From Sapria himalayana (Eukaryota; Streptophyta; Magnoliopsida; Malpighiales; Rafflesiaceae): DNA of 64,000 bases. Both the position numbers and the translations under genes were made by a program. The notes under the pieces are model-generated. The model saw nothing but the letters and a program-made list of their open reading frames with translations. It did no database searches and had not been told where the DNA came from. Location of the stretch: contig JAREIK010001718.1 of assembly GCA_029783825.1 (NCBI GenBank), positions 1,813,898 to 1,877,897 of the forward strand, written 5' to 3'. Positions 12,488 to 22,529 of this stretch are shown here, one piece after another; within the stretch, counting starts at the first letter, position 1; each line of letters begins with the position of its first letter.

Positions 12488-12569
12488 ATGAATGTAATAC
12501 GTCGATTGAAGAGCTTCGCTTCTGCACGCCATTCTGTATCTTCGGACCATGGAGCAGATGCGGGGAAGA
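12488..12569 (+). pseudogene. GSK3/shaggy-like kinase copy, N-terminal piece before hAT insertion
   Basis: The ATG at 12488 opens the N-terminus MNVIRRLKSFASARHSVSS, which resembles the start of group III plant shaggy kinases (AtSK31/AtSK32 type). After 27 codons and one base the hAT element interrupts the reading. Removing the element and one copy of the 8-bp target duplication joins position 12569 to 16322 in frame, giving the expected basic stretch KKRVKIDQDKEH. This shows both that 12488 is the native start and that the hAT landed inside the coding sequence. Confidence 0.75.
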
Positions 12570-12900
12570 TAGAGGTGTCAAACGGGCCGAGCCGGCCCGG
12601 CCCAGCACGAGGCACGGCACGGTTCGGCCGTGCCTGGGCCGGCCCGGCACGTTCAAAAACCGTGCCCGGGCCCGTGCTGTGCCCGGGCGAAGCAAGGCAC
12701 GTTCCGTGTCGTGCATGGCACGAGCCGTGCCGTGCCTGGCCCGGCACGGCACGCCGGCACGGGTCCATCCCGTGCCGGTCCCGCAGGCATGCGTGGCACT
12801 GGTGGCGTGCCACGTGTGCTGTGGCGTGAGTCGTGACTCACGAGTCACGACTCACGGTCACGACTCACTGAGTCGTGACTCGACCCATCCGGGCCCCCCC
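12570..12900. repeat. GC-rich left terminal region of hAT element
   Basis: The 20-bp TIR is followed by about 220 bp of repeated 'ccggcac', 'gcacggc' and 'cgtgcc' motifs in both orientations, then by palindromic 'gagtcgtgactc' motifs. Long open frames here exist only because GC-rich DNA has few stops. Repeated subterminal motifs in hAT elements are usual transposase-binding sites. Confidence 0.8.
12825..12879. repeat. Paired palindromes built on GAGTCGTGACTC
   Basis: First palindrome: 15-bp arms 12825-12839 and 12842-12856 with a 2-base centre. Second: 11-bp arms 12857-12867 and 12869-12879 with a 1-base centre. Both use the same core in opposite phase, so the two can also pair with each other. 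They lie in the left subterminal part of the hAT element. Confidence 0.9.
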
Positions 12901-12904
12901 GGTA

Positions 12905-12950
12905 AAAAGACCGCGGGTCGGGTCCAAACAGACCCGACCCGCGGTCTTTT
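12905..12950. repeat. Perfect 20-bp inverted repeat, 6-base loop
   Basis: The arms 12905-12924 and 12931-12950 (core gaccgcgggtcgggtc) are exactly complementary, with loop caaaca. The arms are GC-rich and the 3' arm ends in a T run, so a transcript would form a very stable hairpin resembling a terminator-like or small-RNA-precursor fold. Its role is unknown. Confidence 0.9.
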
Positions 12951-13458
12951 CTGCCGAAAACCGACTCCACTGACTCAGAACCGAGAAATTCGAATTTTCT
13001 AATGGAAAAAAAAAGATTTCAAACTTTGAGCGATTTTCAACCCTTGGATTCGACTCCAATGGCTAGGGGGCAGAATCCGACGGTCCTCGTGATTCTGCCC
13101 CTTAAATATATTAAAAAAATTCAAAAAAATAATAAAAAAATAATTTTTTTTAAAAAAAAAACTTTATTTAGCCTATAAAATCTACCCCCCTCCCTATAAA
13201 ATTTATGTTTTTCAAAAACATAAATCCTCTCAATATTTTCTCTCTCACATAAACCGTGCTTCTCTCTCTCGGCCCTCGTGATTTTGATTTCGGCTTGGAT
13301 TTTCATGAAACTCAACTTGAGTTTTGAACATCAAAGCTTCCTGCGGTGCATCTTGCACGTGAGTGACCTCATTGCTTTTACCGGGTAATATAATTTACTT
13401 TTTTTTATTTTCTCTCTCTAAAGCTTCTCTCTCTAGAAAAACGTACGAAAAATAAAAA

Positions 13459-15583
13459 ATGACAAATTCACCTAACACATATTTAAATTTGGAAAATGAA
13501 AATGTTAGTGTTACACAAACGTCTGTGGCTCCTGAAACTTTGGTTTCTCCTGTCATCTCAGCCCAAAGTTCTAAAAAACAAAAAACTAGGAGGACTTCTG
13601 TAGTTTGGACACATTTTAAAATCATAACACAATTAGATGTTAGGGGTGAGGAACATGAAATGGCACAGTGCAAATATTGTATGCGACTTTTAACATGCAA
13701 GAGTACATGTGGGACTGGGCACCTAAAGAGGCATGCTGAAATATGCTCCAAAAAACATGGACCGTTAGCTCCTAGACAAACCCAACTTGGCACTACATTA
13801 TTTGAGACTGGATCGAGTTCAGTCTCAAAGTTTACTCCCTTCGTATACTCCAGCGAGTTGGGTAGGGACGGCATGGCCAGGCTCATCACATTGATGGGTC
13901 TTCCGATCAGATTTTCGGAAGATCCGAGGGTAGTGCGCATCATGCAGACTTATTTTCAGCCATCCTATCGTAGGATTCCTAGGTCCACATCTAGGAGTGA
14001 CATACTAAAGATATATAAGTTAGAAAAACAAAAAATAATTAAGGAATTTTTGGCATTTAGTGGAGTGGTGTCCGCGACGTCCGATATATGGACATGTCAC
14101 GATGATTCTTTTTATGCATGTATCACGAGTCATTATGTCGATTCAAACTGGACAATAAATAAAAAAAATATTAGGATTCACTGAGATTCTTCATCCTCAT
14201 GATGGCCCGGCCATTTTTGAGTGTATGATGAAAATATTTAGGGAATATAAAATTCAAAATAAAATTTTTAGTGTCACTTTCGATAATGCTGCGAATAATG
14301 GAGTAGCGATCAATATGTTTGTTAGGAATATTAGAGATGCACCTTTAGGAGAGATATTTCATGTCAGATGCATGTGTCATGTTATTAACCTGATAGTTCA
14401 AGCGGGTATGAAGGTGTGTTCCCCCGCGTTGGAAAATATACGCAATGCACTCAAGTATATTCGCACTCCTCGCAGACTACAAGAATTTGGTAATCTCTGT
14501 TTGTCTGCGAATCTTAAGAAGAAGAAATTCCAATCTGATGTGAGACATCGTTGGAATTACACGTACCTGATGTTGGAATCATGTGTTGGATACGAACACG
14601 TGATATCCGACTACGTCAATATTAAGAGTGACGAACTTATTGTTGACGACACTGACTGGGATTCAGGAATTTCATTTATGAAATTCCTGAAGATATTTTA
14701 TGACACGACGAACATGTGTTCGTCGGTTTATACGCCCACCACTTGCATTGCACTCCATTGCATATGCAACATTAGTAGCATGTTTAGGATGTATCGAGCG
14801 GACCCGACGCTCAGCCATATGGTTGCAGAGATGGAGACCAAGTACCTGAAGTACTGGTCCACCATTCCATCTCTTTATTGCCTCGCAGCATGCATGGACC
14901 ATAGGGCTAAGGTGGAAGGGGTTGAAAACACCCTGACTTTCATTTCCTCGTGCATGAACCTGGAAGAGCCACCTCAAGGGTTCATTTACGAGAAGTTGAC
15001 AGACCTGTTCACATACTACGATACTAGGTATGGTGGTGGTGGTGTTGAGACTGTGAGTACGGACTCTGATACCTTGTTTGGAGATGACGCTTATTCCATT
15101 AACCTAGCGAGGGGGAAACGTAGGGGTGGACCTTCACATAGGAGCGAGCTGTCTCGGTACTTAGATACCGATTACTGCTCAATCCTATCACCTTCTGACA
15201 ATAAGAATCTTGATTTATTACAGTGGTGGAAATCATATGAGTCTGCCTATCCCGTGCTATCTAGGATGGCACGGGATCTACTGACTCCTCCGGTGTCGAG
15301 CGTAGCATCGGAGTCTGCTTTTTCTGTTGCAGTGAACGTGATTTCGGATAGGAGATCGAGATTACGTCCAGATATGGTTGAGGCCTTGGCATGTTTGAAG
15401 GATTGGGAGGAATCGAGATTTAGCATCAGTGATCGTGCTGAAGCTGGGACTATGACAGACACTGCAGTCGCATCCACATCCACTACGATGGCGGAGGAGC
15501 TGATTGCCGATGATGATGACCCATATGATACTGATCTTGATGTTGCGGCTGATGATTCTCATGATATGCCGCTTGACGATTGA
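13459..15583 (+). pseudogene. hAT transposase with BED zinc finger (one frameshift)
   Basis: The ATG at 13459 starts a frame open to 14184. The same protein continues in the next frame to 15583 (open from 14225). A run of eight A at 14161-14168, where seven would keep the frame, is the only break, and about 707 residues result if it is discounted. Residues 71-92 form a BED-type zinc finger (C71, C74, H88, H92). Family hallmarks follow: 'SDIWT' with the first catalytic Asp, 'FDNAANN' with the second Asp, the inserted domain with the DUF4413-like 'YLKYWSTIPSLYCLAACMD' stretch, and the C-terminal hATC region 'PPVSSVASESAFS...DRRSRLRPDMVEALACLKDW', which holds the Glu and the dimerisation surface. 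The tail is Asp-rich. It excises and reinserts hAT ends in the nucleus. The frameshift may be real or a homopolymer sequencing error. Confidence 0.92.
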
Positions 15584-16039
15584 TGCTCATCTGCTCTTTT
15601 TTTTCGATATTTTTTTTATTTATACGCTTTGTTTGTACTTTGTATTATACGTTGTGTTGAAACTTATACTTTTTTTTTCGGAGTATTGGTTTCAAAAGCA
15701 TGAATGGTAATTTTTATTTGTGTAGTTTAAATTTTTTTTAATTAAAATTTTTACTAACTTAATGTATTTATTTATTATTTTAAGATTTAAATTTTATTTT
15801 AAAATTTATTAACTTTAAATTTTAATATTTAATTAATACATTATAATATTAAAATATGCTAAACTTAATTGAAAAAAAAAATAAATTTTCTAATTTTTGT
15901 TTGTTACATACTTACATTTAATTTTAAATGTAATATTTTTTACAAAAAATTTTATTTTTTATTTATTACATAAACTCTAAAGTAAATACAGATAAACAGA
16001 AACTTAATAAAAAAATTAAAAAAAAAAAAATTTTATAAT

Positions 16040-16313
16040 CTGCCAAGTGCCAAGCACGGGCCGTGCCCGTGCTTGGCTCCCGGGACCCGGACCCCGGTTG
16101 AGCCGGTCCAGGAGACCAGGTCCAGCCATGCGGCTCCCGCCCCGCCCCGCCTCGCCTACCATGCCCCTGCTGTGCGCCCGTGCCGCCTGGCCAAGCCAAC
16201 CGTGCCCGAGCGGGCCGGGCACGGCACGGCCTCGCCGTGCCCACGGGCCGTGCCGTGCCCGACTTTAAAAAACCGTGCCGTGCCGTGCTGGGCCGGCCCG
16301 TTTGACACCTCTA
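16040..16313. repeat. GC-rich right terminal region of hAT element
   Basis: This is the counterpart of the left terminal region: 'gcacgggccgtgcccgtgc', 'ccgtgccgtgcc' and related motifs lead to the TIR at 16294-16313. After the first 20 bp the two termini still align ('gcccagcacg', 'gcacggcacgg'), with an extra 11-bp segment on the left. Confidence 0.8.
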
Positions 16314-16321
16314 GGGGAAGA

Positions 16322-17664
16322 AGAGAGTGAAAATTGACCAGGATAAGGAGCATAGGAAAAGTGCAGATTACCATTTAACAGATAAAAATGACCTCTCTCT
16401 CGTCACACCCATCGCTTCTACATTAAATGGAAACTGTTTCTACAACTCGCAAATAACTTTCCATGGCTAGAGATGAAAATTCAGGATTTGATCACCTTCC
16501 CACTGAAATGCATGGGATGAGGATAAGAGATGATAGAACTAGAAATGATGAAGAAAAGGGTATGGAGGGGGCAATTGTTAATGATAAAGGAGCTGAAACT
16601 AGCCATATAATCACAACTTCAATTGGTGGCTGGAATGGAAAGCCAAAACAGACTGTTTCATTATTTGCAGAAAGAGTGATTGGACCAGGCTCATTTGGCA
16701 TAGTCTATCAGGCCAAGTGCATGGAAACAGGAGAGGCTGTCGCAATAAAGAAGGTGTTGCAAGATAAGACATACAAGAATAGGGAACTGCAGATTATGCG
16801 GTTGCTTGACCATCCTAATGTTGTTCAATTGAAGAATTGTTTTTTCTCCTCTACTAAAAAAATGAATTATATCTAAACCTAGTAATGGAGTATGTACCTG
16901 AGACTAATTACAGAGTCTCTATGCACCATAACAGGATGTATCATTCACACATGCCCATGATATTTGTTCAACTCTATGCATACCAGATCTTTCGGGCTCT
17001 CAATTACTTGCACAATGTAGTTGGTGCATGTCATCGTGATGTTAAACCACAAAATTTACTAGTCAATCCTCACACTCATCAACTAATGATATGTGATTTT
17101 GGAAGTGCAAAGATGCTGGTTCCAGGTGAAACAAACCTATCATATATCTGCTCGCGGTATTATAGAGCACCCGAACTTATATTTTGCGCCACAAAGTATA
17201 CAAATGCGATTGATATGTGGTCAGCTGGCTGTGTCTTAGCAGCACTTCTTTTTGGCCAGCCAATCTTTCTAGGAGAAAGTGGTATTGATCAGCTAGTAGA
17301 AATCATCTTGGTTTTAGGGATGCCAACTAGAGAAGGAATTAAGTGCTTGAATTCAAACTACACTGAGTTTAACTTCTCTCAGATTAAAGCTCATCCATGG
17401 CACAAGATATTCCACAAGCTAATGCCTCCAGAAGCAGTGGATCTTGTATCAAGGCTCCTGCAGTATTCCCCAAAGCTACGCAGCACTGCTCTGCAAGCCT
17501 GTGCTCACCCATTCTTTAATGCTCTGATGGAACCAAATGCTTGCTTGCCTAATGGCCGGTCACTACCTCCATTGTTCAACCTCACTCCTCAAGAGTTGGC
17601 TGGTGCATCTGCAGAGCTACGCCATCATCTCCTTCCAGAAGCAATCACAAGAATTGAATGTTGA
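16322..17664 (+). pseudogene. GSK3/shaggy-like serine/threonine kinase, intronless copy, 3' part
   Basis: The copy continues after the hAT insertion. An indel near 16462 (about 4 bases missing) shifts the frame into the ATG at 16463, an internal codon. The glycine loop ([12 protein letters not shown], about 16680-16717), the catalytic Lys (AVAIKK) and the helix-C Glu (NRELQIM) follow. At 16856-16862 a run of seven A, where eight are needed, shifts the frame again, and the rest is open to 17664: [17 protein letters not shown], the activation loop [12 protein letters not shown] with its Tyr, and the C-lobe to the usual LAGASAELR end. In plants such kinases act in brassinosteroid and stress signalling in cytosol and nucleus. 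Plant GSK3 genes have many introns and this copy has none, so it came from mRNA. No poly-A tail or flanking duplication of its own is visible. Catalytic residues remain, but two shifts and the hAT make it a pseudogene. Confidence 0.88.
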
Positions 17665-18570
17665 TCCTTGATATAATCTCCCTATATTTATTCAGTATCT
17701 AATCTTCAATTCTGTTCTGAGTGTTAAATTATGTATTACTTGTGATATTATGGTATATAGTAATGGAGAGATGCACATTCTTTTCTTATATATATATATA
17801 TATATAATGAAAATTAATTTTTTTATCATCAAAAATATTCGAAATAGAATCATTGCTATGGCTTATGTTTTTATAATAGATTAATCAACTAATATTTTCA
17901 TAATAACTCATAAATACCTCAACATACTTTTCTATTTCCCAATATTAATATTCTAGATATTTATATACCAATTTAAGTAATAGATTGTGGTTTGTCTTTT
18001 ATTTTTATTTTATTATTATTCTAGTTTATGGGTGGAAGCACCAAATGAGTAGGGTGCCCAAATGGCCCAATCCATTTTATTTCCATCAATGGGCTAAGTT
18101 TATTATTGGAAATGATAGTGATTTTTATTATTAAAGTTTATGTATTTTATTGGGATGTACATTTTGTTTTGAACAATTCTAATGATGATATAAATATAAA
18201 ATAGAAAAAATATCTTTATAAAAATATATTTCAGAAATTCCTAAAATATTCTTTGAGAAAACTTTTCAAAAAATAACAAAAAAGATCCAAAAGTTTCTAG
18301 ACTATTGAACACTATTTTAGTCATGGTGAGGCACGTGTCTCGCTGAAACACACCTTGCCCGAGGTTACAAGAAGGCATGCCAATGGTGTACCTTGTGAAG
18401 GTGCATTGTGTGGGGTCACACAAACAGCAAAAGCACTCCTTTCCTTGTAACACAGAAGCTGTCAGAATTTACAAATAGCCAAATAATACTCTAAAATGTC
18501 AATGATGCAGACATGTGCACATTAGATACAATCATCAAAAATAAAAACATGTCATACCTCTCCACAACCT
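17665..18570. other. Spacer between the two captured gene copies
   Basis: The first 150 bp look like the 3' untranslated part of the kinase copy, ending near an (AT)n tract at 17790-17806. From about 18240 to 18570 the sequence is of mixed composition. It may be intron or flank of the AP-5-like copy (minus), but no exon is recognisable. Confidence 0.4.
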
Positions 18571-18579
18571 TGGTGTAAC

Positions 18580-19806
18580 TCAATGGGAATGATATATCCA
18601 ACAGAAAGCAATGAGATCCAATTTCAAAGCTTTCAATGTGAGTGGATCAAATATTTCTGGATAAAATCTCAAACCCATATGAACAAATAGCATGTGTTTG
18701 CTAATCTCTTTATTCAATGCCAATTTGCCCAATAAACCCAACAACCAATGCATAGCAAGTAGCTGAAAACCCAAATGTGATTGTTTTTCCATTGAGATAG
18801 TCATTTATCTTTTGAATATAGTTAGCTCTTGTCCATCAAATGCATCACTGAATTGGGAATACAGTAGCAGAACAACATGACATCGTAGCGGATTGATTGA
18901 ATAAATCATCTCATATAACAGCACATTTAATGTAGAAGGAGGTATACCCAACGCATGAGAAACTAGCATTATCATCACTAGAAATTCAGCCATTGCACAT
19001 GACCCTAAAAGGCGTGATGATTCTAGTAGAAAGGACATTGCTCTTTTTGATTCTTTGTAATTTAAGCCCGTAACAGCTTTCTATTTAGCATCAGCATTTG
19101 ATGATGAAACCCAGTGAGGAACATTAAAAGGAACAAGGGGAACATGGGTAGAAAAAACTAAAACATTCGATTTTAAACCCACAATGTTATGTATACTCAT
19201 TGTAAACAACAGGGCATAGCACTGGGAAGCATGAGTTCTCTCTCTCTGACACAAACTCCATATTTGACCAGCAACTTCAGACAGCAGACAGGGGTAACAC
19301 TTCTCAAGTTTTCGTAAACAGTCACATGCAATTGCTCGTGTTTTCTGATCGGGAACATGGTTGGGACGGTTAATAACTGTTCGCATCATACCCACCAATC
19401 TCTCTGCGAAATGCTCGTGAAATTTCCTATGTCCATCAACAGATATGAAAATCGACGTCACTGAAACCATAAACTGTTCTTTTAGCAGATAAGTGAATGC
19501 ACATCCACCAACAGGCTCGTGTAGAGTGATGGACAGAGCATCTAGAAGGGCAACCAGATTGGATTCGGAAGTAATGAATGTCTTTGAAAACTCTTCTAGA
19601 AATACAAGAAGACGGAGGCTATGATTAAATTCTTGTGTCATGATAGAAGAGAGTACGTGATGTAGAAGTGATGTGAGTGCCTGGTGAGTTATCCATGTGC
19701 TCAATAATTCTCCTCCATTGTTGAAGTCATCAATCAGCGAATCCCAATCATGGATAGAGAGTGACAATTTTGGTGATGAAGGGGTCTCTGACGGAGTCCA
19801 TTCCAT
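18580..19806 (-). pseudogene. AP-5 complex subunit beta-like gene, truncated copy
   Basis: From the ATG at 19806 the minus strand encodes about 400 residues resembling the N-terminal part of plant AP-5 beta-like proteins: 'IHDWDSLIDDFNNGG', 'LRLLVFLEEFS', 'NRPNHVPDQKTRAIACDCLRKLEKCYPCLLSEVAG', 'CQRERTHASQ', then 'KRAMSFLLES', 'LCHVV-like LRCHVVLLLYSQFSDAFDGQE' and 'FQLLAMHWLLGLLGKLAL' to 'DPLTLKALKLDLIAFCWI'. The frame is continuous but holds two stop codons, at 19083-19081 and 18807-18805. AP-5 is a membrane-traffic adaptor acting at late endosomes. Full-length plant proteins are, from memory, roughly 1,100 residues, so about two thirds are missing. It is convergent to the kinase copy, and both are cargo of element A. 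Identification is by family resemblance only. Confidence 0.72.
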
Positions 19807-19809
19807 TGA

Positions 19810-21295
19810 TGAGTACGTCCGCAGCTATATCGATTACAACATGCTGCATTGGTTCTGGTAGGCACCGGCATGTTTGTCCAGGTGGAATAGAAAGGTAACT
19901 TCGATAGTCCGCAGACTGCCATATGTAAACATTTCCTATATAGATTAATCACATATTATGTCTTTCAATGACATGTGCTTTAGAAGTCATTTTCGATATT
20001 GTCAATTTGTTTGAAGTTGCAAAAAATGCCACACATATAATTTCAATATTTTCTGTGTTTTAAGAAATGATCAAGATCAATATACATCTTTTACAAGCCA
20101 ATAAATAAATAAATAAATAAATATTTATTTATTTATATATAGGCGCGCGCGCGCACGTCTTTATTTAATTGTATGTATGTTTATATATACATAATAACTA
20201 TATATATACATATACATACATACATACATGCATGTTAACATATATAATTTAAAAACCAATTTTGAATTGGAAAAGTTGTTTTCGAATTAGAAAAGTAATT
20301 TTTGAATTGGAAAAGTAATTTTACACTTTGAATAATAATAATTAAATTCAGAAAATATTATTTTCTAAAATTAATTTTAAATGGGCAACAAAATATTATT
20401 TGGTGTTTATATATATCAAAACATAAAGATTTTATATTTCGATGTGCTTATTATAATTATTAATTAATTCAATATTTTTTTATAAATATTTGAGAGATCT
20501 GTGTTTTGGTACATCAAAAACAAATTATTTGAAAAGAAAATGACAAAAGTTTTTTATAAAAAAAAATTACAACAAAATCAAAATTATATAAGTTTTTGTT
20601 CATTAAAAATTATAAACTCGATTCTCTCATTTTTCTAAAATTTATTTTTAAATGGGCAACATGTTTAATGAGTGATTGCAAAATCGTATTTGATACTTAT
20701 AGAATAAAATGTATATATTTTATGTTTTATTGTAATTTTTAAAATTAGTATTAAGTAATTGAATATTTTTTTATAAATATTTGATATATTTGTATTTTAG
20801 TGTGCCAAAAATAAATTATTAAAAAAACTAACTTTTCATAATATTAAAAAAAAATACAACAAACTCAAAAATAATTAAGTTTATGAGCACTGAAATTTAT
20901 CAACTCGATTTTACCCTCAAAAATTTTTAAATATAAAAATTAAATCTAATATTCAAAATCCAAAGTGTCTTATTTCAAATTCGAAATGATTTTTAAAATT
21001 TTAATTCATGATTTAATTAGAGAAACTAGAATATGAAAATGTGAGCTCCACAAAGACATAACCTCACTCCATCATCCTATCACCAGCAAATAAATAAATA
21101 AAGAAATAAATAAATACACACACACACACACACACATTCATTGAATATTTAATTTATTAATTATGACAAAATGTTGGCATGATATTTTGTCTCTGTGGAA
21201 ATAATGGGTTCAAATCCCCATTTCTTAATTTGGAAAATGAGATTTTATTTTTTTAATTACAGAGTGTAAAATTAGGTTGAAGAATTTTAGAGTTA
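19810..21295. other. AT-rich interior of element A with microsatellites
   Basis: The first 140 bp are mixed-composition flank upstream of the AP-5-like start. Then come an (AAAT)n tract (20100-20135), a GC dinucleotide tract (20144-20155), (TA/TACA)n at 20180-20230, and (AAAT)n followed by (AC)n at 21090-21137. A block 'gaattggaaaagt-attt' recurs near 20265-20315. No gene is seen. Confidence 0.6.
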
Positions 21296-21299
21296 AATC

Positions 21300-22302
21300 C
21301 ATCGCTATGGAAGTTTCGTCGCTAAATCCGTAGCTAAATTATGAATTTTATTAGCTAGGAAATATCCGTCGTTAAATCCACCACTAAAATATGGAATTTA
21401 TTAGCTAGAAAAAATCTATCACTAAATTACAGATATTATCAGCTAGGGAATGTTCATTGCTAAATACGTCACTAAAATATGGATTTTATTAGCTAGAAAA
21501 AATCCATCGCTAAATTATGGATTTTATTAGTTAGGGAAAATCCAACGCTAAATCCATCGCTAAATCACTGATTTTATTAACTAGAGAAAATCTGTCACTA
21601 AATCCGTTGCTAAATCATGAATTTTATTTGCCAGAGAAAATCCATCGCTAAATCTATCGTTAAATCATTAATTTTATTAGCTAGGGTAAATTCATCACTA
21701 AGTCATGGATTTTATTAGGCATGCAAAATCCATCACTAAATCTGTTGCTAAATCACTAATTTTATTAGCAAGGAAAAGTCCGTCGCTAAATCCATCGCTA
21801 AATCAAGGATTTTATTAGCAAGAAAAATTCCAATGCTAAATCCTTCGATAAATCAAGGGTTTTATTAGCAAGGAAAATTCCGTCGCTAAATCCATCGCTA
21901 AATCCATCGCTAAATCTATCACTAAAAATTAGATAGGAAAAATCTATTACTAAATCTATCACTAAAAATTAGCTAGAGAAAATCCGTCGCTAATTCCATC
22001 GCTAATTTCATGCTTTTATCAGCGAGAGATATTCCGTCGCTAAATCCGTTGCTAAAATCCTCGCTTTTCTTGAGCGGAAGTTACGAAAATTTTTAGTCGC
22101 TAATCCGTCGCTAAATCCCATGCTTTTCATTATCAGTATTTTTGAAAAATTATCACTTACTAATCCCTCGCTATTCCATTGCTATTTTTTTTTATAAAAA
22201 AAAATATTAATCCCTTGCTATTCCTTAGCTAATCCCTTGCAATTTAGCTAGGGATTGATCCCTAGCTAAAATTCCCTAGCTAAATCGATATTTTCTTGTA
22301 GT
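21300..22302. repeat. Right subterminal repeat array and terminus of element A
   Basis: About fifteen degenerate copies of a 55-65-bp unit read 'aattttattagctagggaaaatccgtcgctaaatccatcgctaaatca'. They grade into shorter 'ttgctattcc' repeats and end in 'ccctagctaaatcgatattttcttgtagt'. The last segment is the inverted CACTA terminus with the final base lost. Confidence 0.85.
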
Positions 22303-22312
22303 TTGTGAAGTT

Positions 22313-22525
22313 TTATGAGTAATAAGTATCCTTTTAACTAAACGATAGATATTTTTGTCCCTTACTTTACATATGGATCAACATTTTCACAATTCAATAG
22401 AACATAAGTTTGTGAAGCATCATACTCATTGTAAGATAACCTTTTAGATTTTGATCATCCATATGGTTGATCAGGATGTTTAAATATTAGAAGTGTCCCT
22501 TCAATCTCATCATCATTGCTGCCAT
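22313..22525. repeat. Right copy of 212-bp duplication flanking element A
   Basis: This is the partner of 9510-9721 in the same orientation, with about ten differences, mostly in the first 60 bp. Here the sequence continues without break into the rest of C's transposase, whereas the left copy ends in a palindrome. Confidence 0.85.
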
Positions 22526-22529
22526 CATC

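Larger units (their letters stand above)
12570..16313 (+). mobile_element. hAT DNA transposon, nearly intact, with 8-bp TSD
   Basis: The termini are perfect 20-bp inverted repeats (tagaggtgtcaaacgggccg at 12570-12589, its complement at 16294-16313). The flanking target duplication is ggggaaga (12562-12569 and 16314-16321), the 8-bp size typical of hAT. Both ends are strongly GC-rich with repeated 'ggcacggc' motifs, unlike the AT-rich surroundings. A single transposase gene (13459-15583) fills the middle. Perfect TIRs, a perfect TSD and only one frameshift in the transposase indicate the youngest insertion recognised here. It lies in codon 28 of the captured GSK3-type kinase copy inside CACTA element A. 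Confidence 0.95.
9763..22302. mobile_element. CACTA-family element A carrying captured gene copies
   Basis: Both ends carry arrays of the motif 'tttagcgacggaaaat-ccatcgctaaat' and 'ttagctaggga'. The right end closes with an inverted CACTA terminus (gatattttcttgtagt, to 22302), nearly identical to that of element B. The left end matches B's left end from 'gatggattaccga' onward. Inside, 10205-11095 is homologous to B's triplet-repeat units. No transposase is present; the interior instead holds a GSK3-type kinase copy (12488-17664) and an AP-5 beta-like fragment (19806-18580). It is therefore a non-autonomous, gene-carrying element that could have used B-type transposase. It sits inside the transposase gene of element C. 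Confidence 0.7.

Noticed and set aside
12382..13059. Many overlapping open frames on both strands near 12.4-13.0 kb, some over 130 codons
   Set aside because: They lie in or across the GC-rich hAT terminal repeat, have Arg/Pro/Ala/Gly-rich low-complexity products in several frames at once, and no conserved domain.
15966..16374. Open frames in the right GC-rich hAT terminus
   Set aside because: Same reason: stop-poor GC-rich inverted repeat DNA, with products changing with frame and no family.
19734..19952. Minus-strand frame of 72 codons upstream of the AP-5-like start
   Set aside because: It overlaps the AP-5-like start in another frame and shows no relation to that family; best read as leader or flank.
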